From positions 1 to 11,850 of the forward strand of contig CAZPEV010000101.1 of assembly GCA_964585635.1 (NCBI GenBank): DNA of 11,850 nucleotides. The letters are read 5' to 3'. The notes under the pieces are model-generated. The model worked only from the letters and a program-made list of their open reading frames with translations, did not search any database and had not been told where the DNA came from. Below are positions 1-7,168 of this stretch, in pieces; the first letter of the stretch is position 1; every line of letters begins with the position of its first letter. Source of the stretch: CAZPEV01 sp964585635 (GTDB taxonomy: Bacteria; Zixibacteria; MSB-5A5; GN15; JAAZOE01). The position numbers and the translations under genes are program-made.

Positions 1-582
1 AATGATCTGAAGGATTTCGTGGAAATCCCTCCCAGGGATGAGAGCAGTCCCGTGTTCAGGTTTATGGCGACGATAAGCCGGGCGGAAAAGCCGATTATCG
101 CGGCGGTGTCCGGCCTGGCGGTGGGAATCGGGACGACGATGCTTTTACATTGCGATCTGGTCTATGCCGGATCGGGCGCGAAGTTTATACTGCCGTTTGT
201 CAACCTGGGACTGAACCCCGAACCAGGGTCGAGCTTCTTGCTGCCGCTTTTGGCCGGGTATCAACGGGCGGCAGAGCTGTTGCTTTTGGGAGAGCCGTTT
301 TCGGCGGAAAAGGCCAAGGAGATCGGCCTGGTAAATGCCATCTGCGACGATGCGGAAGTCGTGAACTATGCCATGGACCAGGCGCGGAAGCTGGCGACCA
401 AGCCTCAGGTGTCGGTTCGCCTGACCAAAGCGATGCTGAAGAAGGGGAATGCCCGGATAGTCGAGAGCATCATGTCCGAGGAAGCGGCGATACTGATCAA
501 GCGATTGGCGTCGCCGGAGGCGGCGGAGGCATTCGCGGCGTTCCGGGAGCGTCGCCAGCCCGATTTCTCTTCGTTCGATTGA
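1..582 (+). CDS. Enoyl-CoA hydratase/isomerase (crotonase) family protein, 5' partial
   Basis: The reading frame is open from base 1 and begins with NDLKDF, a crotonase-fold motif usually preceded by AG, so the start codon lies outside the window; GTG at 19 is not a likely start. About 193 C-terminal residues are present. Visible are the core GIGTTMLLHCDLVYA (about residues 42-56 of the partial protein), PFVNLGLNPEPGSS (65-78) and the C-terminal helices with AKEIGLVN. Crotonases act on acyl-CoA thioesters, for example hydrating or isomerising enoyl-CoA in beta-oxidation. The two catalytic glutamates of classical hydratase (in GCELAMMCD and QPE) correspond here to Thr and Phe. A Glu is present in NPEPGSS (codon 220-222), the position used by ECI2-type delta3,delta2-enoyl-CoA isomerases (SPEGCSS). 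An isomerase or unassigned acyl-CoA activity therefore fits better than a hydratase. The family is certain; the substrate is not. Confidence 0.9.
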   Translation, partial: NDLKDFVEIPPRDESSPVFRFMATISRAEKPIIAAVSGLAVGIGTTMLLHCDLVYAGSGAKFILPFVNLGLNPEPGSSFLLPLLAGYQRAAELLLLGEPFSAEKAKEIGLVNAICDDAEVVNYAMDQARKLATKPQVSVRLTKAMLKKGNARIVESIMSEEAAILIKRLASPEAAEAFAAFRERRQPDFSSFD

Positions 583-735
583 TTGATACTGGGTGAGCAA
601 ACGTTTGAACTTGTCTCGTCCTCCGGACTGATTCATACCGGCGTCGTATCATCCTCATAGATTTTTGGCATTGTTCGCGACCGCGCCCGCAGGTCAATTT
701 CCCGGCGCGATAATGGTAAGGACAGAACTGTTTCA

Positions 736-764
736 TTGCCTTTTGGGGCCGGAATGCGTATACT
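736..764 (+). promoter_or_regulatory. Sigma70-type promoter for the Lon-like gene
   Basis: The -35 box TTGCCT (736-741) and -10 box TATACT (759-764) are separated by exactly 17 bases. The predicted start near 771 leaves a leader of only about 18 bases, just enough to hold the ribosome binding site. I saw no operator-like repeat over it and no heat-shock (CIRCE-type) repeat in 583-788. Confidence 0.6.
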
Positions 765-775
765 GAGGTCAACGC

Positions 776-783
776 AGGAGGAG
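776..783 (+). promoter_or_regulatory. Strong ribosome binding site of the Lon-like gene
   Basis: AGGAGGAG lies 5 bases before the ATG at 789, close to a perfect anti-Shine-Dalgarno match. It fixes the start codon. Confidence 0.8.
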
Positions 784-788
784 AAATC

Positions 789-3218
789 ATGACTGATCTA
801 CGGACGACGTGCCGGGTGCCGGTTGACAGGCTGCAATTTCATTTGAATGAAGCTCTTCTTGAAGCGGCGCCGTACGAGACCATCGAACCGTGCTGCGGTA
901 TTATCGGTCAGGATCGGGCGTTGACAGCGATGGAGATCGGGCTGGATATTACCGCCAAAGGGTACAATATTTTCATCACCGGTCTGCCGGGGACCGGCCG
1001 CACCACGGCCGTCAAGTCGCTTTTGGAGACGGCCCGGGTGAAAGCGCCGCCGGCGCTTCGCGACATCTGCTTCGTCAACAATTTCAAAATGGCGGAAAAC
1101 CCGATCGTGCTCTATTTTCCGGCCGGCGACGGGCATAAATTCAAGAAGGCCGTCGGCTATTTGATCGATTCGCTCATCACGGTCATTCCCAAGATATTCG
1201 CCGGCGAGAGCTATAAGGAGAAGCGGCAGCGCATCATCCGGGAGTTTGAGACGCGTCAGAAAGACCTGTTTCGTGATTTTGAGAAGCGTCTCAAGGACAA
1301 GGGCTTCCTGCCGGTGCAGGTTCAGATCGGCCAGATGGTGCGTCCGGATCTGCAGCCGGTCGTCGATGGCCAGCCGGTGTCATTCATGGAGCTGGAGAAG
1401 GCGGTTGAAGAAGGGAAACTCACGGCCGAGGAGCTGGAACGGCTGCGGAACGAATATGAGGCGCTGTTCAAAGAGCTTCAGGCGTCGTCCGAGCATAGCA
1501 AGAAGATCACCGGTGACCTGGAAAATGAACTCGACCGCCTGGACGCCGCCAACGTCGTGCCGCTGATCAACGACAAGATCGAGACGCTCAAGCGCATCTA
1601 TAAAGACGAGAAGACCCAGGTCTACCTCGAGGACCTCAACGAAGTGCTGGTCAGCCTGCTGGATTTCTTCCGTTCCGGCAACGGCAATGATCCCGAACGA
1701 TTCGAGCCGGCCAAGATGCGCGAGATATTTTCTCAGTTCACGGTCAATCTGCTGGTCGACAACAACGAGCAGAAGGGCCGGCCGGTTATCATCGAGGATC
1801 ATCCCACCTATAAGAATCTGTTCGGCTCCATTGAACGGGTGCACGACCCGAATAGCGGCTGGCGCACCGATTTCACGCGTATTCGCAGCGGGTCGATAAT
1901 CCGGGCCAACGGCGGCTACCTGGTGCTGCAGTCGAATGACCTTTTCCAGGACCCCAATGTCTGGCCCACGCTGAAGCGAACGCTGCGGACGCAGCGGTTG
2001 TCGATTACCAGCATCGATGTCATGAATCTTCCGGGCAGCGGCCTGAAGCCGGAATCGATCGATCTTGACGTCAAGGTGATTCTGATCGGCGACAGCCGCG
2101 TCTATGACATTCTCTATCGGGCCGACGAGGAGTTCCGAAAGATCTTCAAGGTCAAGGCGGAGTTCGACAGCGTCATGGTCGGCGATCGTCAGGGCGTAGC
2201 CCAGTACACGCAATTTGTCAAGATGGTGACCGACGAGGGCAAGCTGCCGCCGTTCGACCCCAGCGGGCTGGCGGCGGTAGCCGAGCACGGGGTGAAGCTG
2301 GCGGGGCGCAAGGATCGTCTCTCGACCCGCTTCACGCGCATTGCCGATCTGGTGACCGAATCGGCCTGGGTGGCGCGCAAGCACGGCCGAGCGACGGTCG
2401 ACCGCGACACGGTCAAACGGGCGGTCGAGATGCAGCGGATGCGGGTCAATCTTTTGGAAACCAAGGTTCAGGAGATGTACGAGCGGGATTTGATCCTGAT
2501 TGACGTAAGCGGACGTCAGGTGGGCCAGATCAACGGCTTGTCGGTTTATGACCTGGGTGAGTACGCCTTCGGCCGTCCGGCCCGCATCACGGCCTCATTG
2601 TCTCCCGGCAGCGACGGGGTAATCAACATTGAGCGGGAGGCCGACATGGCGGGCAGCGTTTACAACAAGGGGGTGCTGATCCTGACCGGTTTCATGCGCC
2701 ATCGTTTCGGTCGCCGGCGGCCGCTGGTGTTTTCGGCCTCGCTCTGCTTTGAGCAATCGTATTCCGGCATCGACGGCGACAGCGCCTCCTCGACCGAGGT
2801 TTATGTCCTGCTGTCGGCCCTGAGCGGCGTGCCGATAAGCCAGGGGTTGGCGGTCACCGGCTCGATCAATCAGAAGGGTGAGATTCAGCCGATCGGCGGG
2901 GTCAATGAGAAGATTGAGGGTTTTTATGACGTTTGCATGATTCGCGGCCTGACGGGCGAACAGGGGGTGCTGATACCGGGGCAGAATGTTCCCGACCTGA
3001 TGCTAAGGGATGACGTGGTGGAAGCCGTCGCGGCGGGGCGCTTCCATATTTACGCCGTCAATCATATCGACGAAGGGATGGAACTGCTGACCGGAATGCC
3101 GGCCGGAGGACCGCGGGAGGATGGGTCATTTCCCGAGGGAACGGTCAATTATCTGGCCGAGGCGAAGCTGGCGGAGCTGGCGGACACGTGGCGGCAATAC
3201 CTTCATGCCGCGCCCTGA
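789..3218 (+). CDS. Lon-like ATP-dependent protease (AAA_32 / LonB-type, COG1067)
   Basis: The 809-aa product matches the usual length of the bacterial AAA_32 plus Lon_C family (relatives of E. coli YcbZ). An N-terminal AAA-type region carries GLPGTGRT at residues 65-72. A long helical, charged insertion follows (about 125-290). The second half of the ATPase region includes LFGSIERV and RANGGYLVL (373-380). The Lon C-terminal protease domain spans about 560-760, with the Ser-Lys dyad Ser665 (GDSAS) and Lys708 (GGVNEK), 43 residues apart as in E. coli Lon (679/722). It probably degrades or remodels proteins in the cytosol. Oddities: the P-loop Lys is Arg71, and the Walker B acidic positions after GGYLVL read Gln381-Ser382, so ATP hydrolysis may be weak or altered. 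No substrate-recognition LAN domain of classical Lon is present. It has its own promoter. Family assignment is firm; cellular role is unknown. Confidence 0.93.
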   Translation: MTDLRTTCRVPVDRLQFHLNEALLEAAPYETIEPCCGIIGQDRALTAMEIGLDITAKGYNIFITGLPGTGRTTAVKSLLETARVKAPPALRDICFVNNFKMAENPIVLYFPAGDGHKFKKAVGYLIDSLITVIPKIFAGESYKEKRQRIIREFETRQKDLFRDFEKRLKDKGFLPVQVQIGQMVRPDLQPVVDGQPVSFMELEKAVEEGKLTAEELERLRNEYEALFKELQASSEHSKKITGDLENELDRLDAANVVPLINDKIETLKRIYKDEKTQVYLEDLNEVLVSLLDFFRSGNGNDPERFEPAKMREIFSQFTVNLLVDNNEQKGRPVIIEDHPTYKNLFGSIERVHDPNSGWRTDFTRIRSGSIIRANGGYLVLQSNDLFQDPNVWPTLKRTLRTQRLSITSIDVMNLPGSGLKPESIDLDVKVILIGDSRVYDILYRADEEFRKIFKVKAEFDSVMVGDRQGVAQYTQFVKMVTDEGKLPPFDPSGLAAVAEHGVKLAGRKDRLSTRFTRIADLVTESAWVARKHGRATVDRDTVKRAVEMQRMRVNLLETKVQEMYERDLILIDVSGRQVGQINGLSVYDLGEYAFGRPARITASLSPGSDGVINIEREADMAGSVYNKGVLILTGFMRHRFGRRRPLVFSASLCFEQSYSGIDGDSASSTEVYVLLSALSGVPISQGLAVTGSINQKGEIQPIGGVNEKIEGFYDVCMIRGLTGEQGVLIPGQNVPDLMLRDDVVEAVAAGRFHIYAVNHIDEGMELLTGMPAGGPREDGSFPEGTVNYLAEAKLAELADTWRQYLHAAP

Positions 3219-3303
3219 TTCATGGTCAGGGGACATCATCATTGACGCGAGGTGGTGCGCGCGATGGTCGGGTGGAGAGGATGGCTGAGCATCGGGCGCG
3301 CGA

Positions 3304-3362
3304 CGACGGCCGGTAAGTGGTGTGATGCGCCGTCGCAAAAATTTGCGTGATTTCTTTTTTTT
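3304..3362 (+). terminator. Possible weak terminator after the Lon-like gene
   Basis: A 7-bp inverted repeat CGACGGC (3304-3310) / GCCGTCG (3329-3335) and a small hairpin CGCAA/TTGCG (3334-3347) precede a T-rich run at 3351-3362. The stems are imperfect and not directly joined to the T-run, so this is a tentative call. The rest of 3219-3365 shows nothing gene-like; a 6-bp repeat CCCTGA/TCAGGG (3213-3231) spans the stop codon but has no T-tract. Confidence 0.3.
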
Positions 3363-3365
3363 GTG

Positions 3366-3393
3366 TTGACAATGTTGAAAAAGTTGGTAATTT
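3366..3393 (+). promoter_or_regulatory. Probable promoter of the histone-like gene
   Basis: A perfect -35 box TTGACA (3366-3371) is followed after 16 bases by a weak -10 candidate TAATTT (3388-3393). The flanking DNA (3340-3410) is markedly AT-rich compared with the neighbourhood. The -35 is convincing, the -10 is not. A start near 3400 would give a leader of about 80 bases. Confidence 0.4.
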
Positions 3394-3466
3394 GACGCTG
3401 AATGATAAGAGTTCACACACCATTAACCCGGGTCGTTGCATCGGCGATGCGACGATCGACGCATAC

Positions 3467-3472
3467 GGAGGG
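3467..3472 (+). promoter_or_regulatory. Ribosome binding site deciding the start of the histone-like gene
   Basis: GGAGGG sits 7 bases before the ATG at 3480. The frame is open back to 3402, but this site supports the short 100-aa form. Confidence 0.75.
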
Positions 3473-3479
3473 CCTTTCC

Positions 3480-3782
3480 ATGAGAAAAGCTCTGAGAAGG
3501 AAAGCGGCGCCGAAGCGCGTCGCCAAGAAGTCCCGTGCGCCCCGTAAGGGCGGCACGCGGGCCTGGACAGCTGCGGAAATCAAGATGCTGCGTGCCACGT
3601 TCAAGCAGACCGTCACGCGTGAGATTGCCAAAAAGCTGAAACGGACGCTCAGTTCGGTGCGGTCGAAAGCCGTGGCCTTATCGCTGAGGAAAGCGCCGGC
3701 GAGAAAAGCCGCGCCCAGAGCGAAGGTGATGAAGAAGGCTTCGCGGCGGCGCGTCGCCGCCAAGCGCGGTCGTCGCTGCTAG
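3480..3782 (+). CDS. Histone-H1-like basic protein with Myb/SANT-like helix-turn-helix core
   Basis: The 100-aa product is extremely basic: 38 Lys/Arg against 2 acidic residues (Glu33, Glu48). The N-tail (1-27) and C-tail (70-100) are Lys/Arg/Ala/Pro-rich, like histone H1 tails and bacterial H1-like proteins. The middle (about 28-69) is a compact three-helix segment: Trp29-Thr30 opening a helix (AEIKMLRATF), a second helix (TREIAKKLK), and LSSVRSKAVALSL as recognition helix. This pattern resembles the Myb/SANT-like HTH segments often seen in bacterial and phage DNA-binding proteins, in which a conserved Trp starts helix 1 and a xSxVRSKA helix contacts DNA. It probably binds DNA in the nucleoid with little sequence specificity in the tails. 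The last residue is Cys. It is monocistronic, with its own likely promoter and a strong terminator. A ribosome-associated role cannot be excluded. The exact family name is not recognised. Confidence 0.8.
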   Translation: MRKALRRKAAPKRVAKKSRAPRKGGTRAWTAAEIKMLRATFKQTVTREIAKKLKRTLSSVRSKAVALSLRKAPARKAAPRAKVMKKASRRRVAAKRGRRC

Positions 3783-3805
3783 GCGCCGTCAGGAATAGGA
3801 AAAGG

Positions 3806-3837
3806 AAAAGCCCGCCATTGGCGGGCTTTTCTGTTTT
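3806..3837 (+). terminator. Strong Rho-independent terminator, probably bidirectional
   Basis: An 11-bp perfect stem AAAAGCCCGCC (3806-3816) / GGCGGGCTTTT (3820-3830) with an ATT loop is followed by CTGTTTT. On the minus strand the same hairpin is followed by TTTTCCTTTTCC. It lies between convergent genes and can end both the histone-like transcript and the long minus-strand operon. Confidence 0.9.
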
Positions 3838-3886
3838 GTGAAGCCGGTGTAAATCGGGGAGATCACCCGGTCGATCGCGCGGGCTA

Positions 3887-6800
3887 TCAGAAGTCGGCGC
3901 CTAGCGAAAAGTAATGCTTGGTGTGCGGCGCCACGGAGTTGAAGTCGGTCTGCCAGGCCATATCGTAGCGCAACACCAGAAATCCCAGGTTGGCGCGGGC
4001 GCCAAAGCCAAACCCGGATTTGATTCCGAGCAGGCGGTTGCCGCCGCGCGACGTGGCTCCCTTGAAGCCGTCATGTTCGCTCCAGGCCGCGCCCATATCA
4101 AAGAAGAGGGCGCCGACGATCCGGCTCAGACCCAGGTGCAGCGGATAGCGCATCTGGAAGTAATCGATAAAGGGAAAATGCAGCTCGAGGTTGGACACGG
4201 CATAGCGGGTGCCGACCAGATCGTAATAATCGTACCCGCGCAAAGGGGTGATGACGCGCGAGAAGTAGAGATTCTGGATGCTGTAGACGTCGTCGTCCAC
4301 CGACACGGAACCGATCCGATTGGTGCTGCCGCCCAGATAATAGTTCTTGGGGTGGGGGCCGTCGCTGTACCCGCCCGACAGCTTAAGCGCCATCGAGAAG
4401 GAGTGTCCCAGCGAGCGGTAATTGCGGTAGTCAAGCTCACCGGCATAGTAATCGACCGCCGAGGTACCGGATATGGGCGTGGTCGTCTCGATCGACAGCC
4501 GGTACCGCCCGCCGTTGATCGGTCCGGTGATACCCCACAGCACGGTGTCGTGAATCCAACTCAGCGTCGCCGTCGCGACGCGGACGTTATCTGAGGCCAG
4601 GTCCGGATTGTCGTAATTCCGGCGGTCGATGAAGACGGCGGCGGCATTCAATTCCAGCCGCGAGAATTTTGAGCGCGGCCAGGACATCCCGCCCAGCAAT
4701 CCATAGAAGCGGTCGGAGAACAATTGGTCGCTGGGTGGCAGGTAGTAATTCTTGGTATGAAACAGCCCCAGGCTGAAATCGACCCGCAGCTTGTTGTACA
4801 GGTAATAGAATTGCAGGTTGGACTGGTCGATGGTATTGACCAGATCGGTCGCGACCAATATTTGTTGATCGCCCAGATAGTCGGAGAAGATGAAGACCGT
4901 CTGGCCCCGGAAGCCGAAGAAGGAATCATACTGCAAACCACCCGAGACAATATCCGGGGTGAATCGCGTGCGGTAGGATCGGACGCGATACTCGCCGTTG
5001 GGCAGGACGTTGTCGAGGGAATCGGCGTTGATGCTGTCGACCGGAGGCGCTTGCACCAGCAGGCTGTCGCGGTCTTCCTCGGTCAGAACGCCCCCAGGTT
5101 CAAAGACCGAGGAATCTTTGGGGGCCTTGAAGACGTACACGTCGCTGTCGCCCGGAACGGTCGGAAGCGGGGGTTTGGGGACGGTGTCGGCGACGACTAC
5201 GGCGGTGTCGCCTGAGCGGGAGGTATCGGGGAAAGGCTCACTGCCGGCCGGCGGCCTGACGGCGGCCGGCCCGGGGAAATCGGGATCGGTCAGACGCACC
5301 TGGCCGCTGAGGTTGTCCCGTTCGCGGCCGCTGAAAGGTTCCCCTTTGGTGCGTGCCCACTCCGCCTTTGTATCGTACTTGCCAAGCACAAAATCGGTCG
5401 GTACCAGGGCGCCGTGGTCCCCTTTGGGGGCGATATCCTTGATGACGTAGATGTCGTAGCCGGCCTTGAAGAAGGTGGAATAGGCGATCATGTTGCCGTC
5501 GGGCGACCAACTGGGTGATTCGGCGCTGGTCAGGAGGTTGGTGACGGCAATCACCCGAGCCGAATCCACATAATAAACATAGATGTTATCTATCCCGTTG
5601 CGATTTGACACGAAGGCGAGGCGACGGCCGTCGGGGGAGACGGCCGGCTCGGAATTCTGACCGGGCCCGGCCGGTATCGGCGTTATGGCGCCGGTGGTGA
5701 TGTCCATTTCCTGGAGGTTGTATTGACCATAGGCAAAGCCGGCGGTGTCGATGAGAGGGGCTGAGTCGGGGTGGGGGCGGTCGCTGGAAAAGACGATGCG
5801 GCGGTTGTCGGGAAACCAGGAGACATTGACATCGTCGTAGCGGTCATTGGTCAACCGCACCAGGGAATCATCCGCCAGGTTGTACAGGAACAGGTCGCGT
5901 TGCGCATTGGCGAGCGCCGAAAAGATGATTTTGCCGCCATCGGGCGACCAAGCCGGGGAGATGATCGATTTCAGGCCGAATTTCTTGCGCCGGATGATGT
6001 CCTTGCTTTTCAGCGAAAAGAAGTTGATGGCGTCGGCCCCTTTGGATTTGGACACAAAAACCAACTGATCGCCGTCGGGTGAGAACGACATGCCGGAGGT
6101 GTACCATCGCAGCGACTCCAGATCCGCGGAGCGCTCTCCCTTCACCAGCCGGGCGATCCGTTTGCCATCGATGGCCGAGATGAGATGGATTTCGGTGTAC
6201 CCGCTCCGGTCGGTGAACATGGCCAGCATTTGTCCCTTGGGGTGAAAGGCCGGTTTTTCGTTGTAATGAGAGCCATCCTTCTCATGGTTGGTCAATTGTT
6301 TGGCGCCGTCCTTGGGTTCTTCCCGCAAAGCGATGTCAGGCCAGTACCGTTTGCGCATCTCCTTGGAGAACTTGTCGTACAGTTCCTCGCTGTTCATTCC
6401 GATGGATGATTTCAGGGCTCGGTCCATGGTCAGCAGCGCTTTCCCCTTGGACAGGATTTCGCCCAGCTTGTCGATGCCATAGTTGTCGGCGATATATTTG
6501 ATGACGGCGTACCCCTCGGAGTAGGACAGAAACTGCATGACGTCGAGCGGCTGCAGATAGTCATGGATGGTGGCGTCGCGGACCATCATGTCGGCCCGTT
6601 GCGACCAGCCGCCGTTGGAGGAGTACTCGGCGTACCCTTCCGCGAACCACAGCGGCAGGCTGAACAGCCGGTTGGGAGTCAGAAAGGCCTTGAAAAACTC
6701 GCCGTAAAGGTAATCATAGATGACGGCGTGGGTGAGCTCATGATGCAAGAGATGCCGAAAGTCCTCGTATGATCCCATGAAATGGACGACGATGCGCTTC

Positions 6801-7150
6801 TTGAACACCTCCGTGAATCCCTGGGTTCCCTCGGTTGGTTCGTCATAGGTGATGTTGGTTTGCTGGAAGTCGTTGTGCGAATTATAAATGAAGACCGGTA
6901 TGCGGCTGCGGGCATAGTACCGCAATTGGCCGGAAATGATGTCGTAGGCATGTTCCAGTTCCTGAGAGGCGAATTTGGCGAGGCTGTACTGGTTGTCATA
7001 GAAGTAGATGTCAAAATGATTCGTCTGAACGTATTGACATTCGAATTCACGGTACTGCACTTTGTTATTGCCGAAGTAGGTCTCATGCGCGGCGGCGAAG
7101 GAAACGAGGGCGGCAAGGAGAACGAGGGTAACGGCTCCAAATCTCTTCAT
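3887..7150 (-). CDS. Secreted gluzincin-like peptidase / TolB-like beta-propeller / outer-membrane beta-barrel fusion
   Basis: The 1087-aa product starts with a signal peptide (MKRF, hydrophobic core to about Ala21). Residues about 40-270 form a peptidase-MA-like domain: HELTH at 137-141 supplies two zinc histidines and the catalytic Glu138, and the glutamate of WFAEGYAEY (Glu171) is the likely third ligand. Residues about 295-575 hold six PD40/TolB-type blades, each with a motif such as AWSPDGGKIIF or AVSPDGRRLAF. A Pro/Asp-rich linker (about 590-720) leads to a barrel-like region (about 725-1087) rich in alternating aromatic strands and ending in Phe, as BAM-inserted outer-membrane proteins do. 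The zinc site looks intact, so a periplasmic or surface protease tethered to an outer-membrane barrel is likely; substrate unknown. AGGA (7158-7161) sits 7 bases before the ATG. It is the last gene of the murA operon, 18 bases after murA. Similar architectures occur in FCB-group and Zixibacteria-like genomes, from memory. Confidence 0.88.
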   Translation of the reverse strand: MKRFGAVTLVLLAALVSFAAAHETYFGNNKVQYREFECQYVQTNHFDIYFYDNQYSLAKFASQELEHAYDIISGQLRYYARSRIPVFIYNSHNDFQQTNITYDEPTEGTQGFTEVFKKRIVVHFMGSYEDFRHLLHHELTHAVIYDYLYGEFFKAFLTPNRLFSLPLWFAEGYAEYSSNGGWSQRADMMVRDATIHDYLQPLDVMQFLSYSEGYAVIKYIADNYGIDKLGEILSKGKALLTMDRALKSSIGMNSEELYDKFSKEMRKRYWPDIALREEPKDGAKQLTNHEKDGSHYNEKPAFHPKGQMLAMFTDRSGYTEIHLISAIDGKRIARLVKGERSADLESLRWYTSGMSFSPDGDQLVFVSKSKGADAINFFSLKSKDIIRRKKFGLKSIISPAWSPDGGKIIFSALANAQRDLFLYNLADDSLVRLTNDRYDDVNVSWFPDNRRIVFSSDRPHPDSAPLIDTAGFAYGQYNLQEMDITTGAITPIPAGPGQNSEPAVSPDGRRLAFVSNRNGIDNIYVYYVDSARVIAVTNLLTSAESPSWSPDGNMIAYSTFFKAGYDIYVIKDIAPKGDHGALVPTDFVLGKYDTKAEWARTKGEPFSGRERDNLSGQVRLTDPDFPGPAAVRPPAGSEPFPDTSRSGDTAVVVADTVPKPPLPTVPGDSDVYVFKAPKDSSVFEPGGVLTEEDRDSLLVQAPPVDSINADSLDNVLPNGEYRVRSYRTRFTPDIVSGGLQYDSFFGFRGQTVFIFSDYLGDQQILVATDLVNTIDQSNLQFYYLYNKLRVDFSLGLFHTKNYYLPPSDQLFSDRFYGLLGGMSWPRSKFSRLELNAAAVFIDRRNYDNPDLASDNVRVATATLSWIHDTVLWGITGPINGGRYRLSIETTTPISGTSAVDYYAGELDYRNYRSLGHSFSMALKLSGGYSDGPHPKNYYLGGSTNRIGSVSVDDDVYSIQNLYFSRVITPLRGYDYYDLVGTRYAVSNLELHFPFIDYFQMRYPLHLGLSRIVGALFFDMGAAWSEHDGFKGATSRGGNRLLGIKSGFGFGARANLGFLVLRYDMAWQTDFNSVAPHTKHYFSLGADF

Positions 7151-7168
7151 GGTCTCATCCTTTCGGCC

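Noticed and set aside
682..709. CGCGCC/GGCGCG inverted repeat upstream of the Lon-like promoter
   Set aside because: Only 6 bp with a 16-base loop in GC-rich DNA, no T-run; too easily explained by chance.
1380..2384. 334-codon open frame on the minus strand inside the Lon-like gene
   Set aside because: It is antisense to a clearly conserved protein, shows no recognisable domain, and is expected in GC-rich coding DNA.
3213..3231. CCCTGA/TCAGGG hairpin across the stop of the Lon-like gene
   Set aside because: Short stem and no T-tract, so not a credible terminator.
3402..3479. Longer start for the histone-like gene at a non-ATG codon
   Set aside because: The ATG at 3480 has GGAGGG at 7 bases; the extension has no Shine-Dalgarno and overlaps the presumed leader.
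3914..4594. 226-codon plus-strand open frame opposite the barrel region
   Set aside because: Antisense shadow of the 1087-aa protein, rich in Val/Gly/Arg as expected from the reverse frame.
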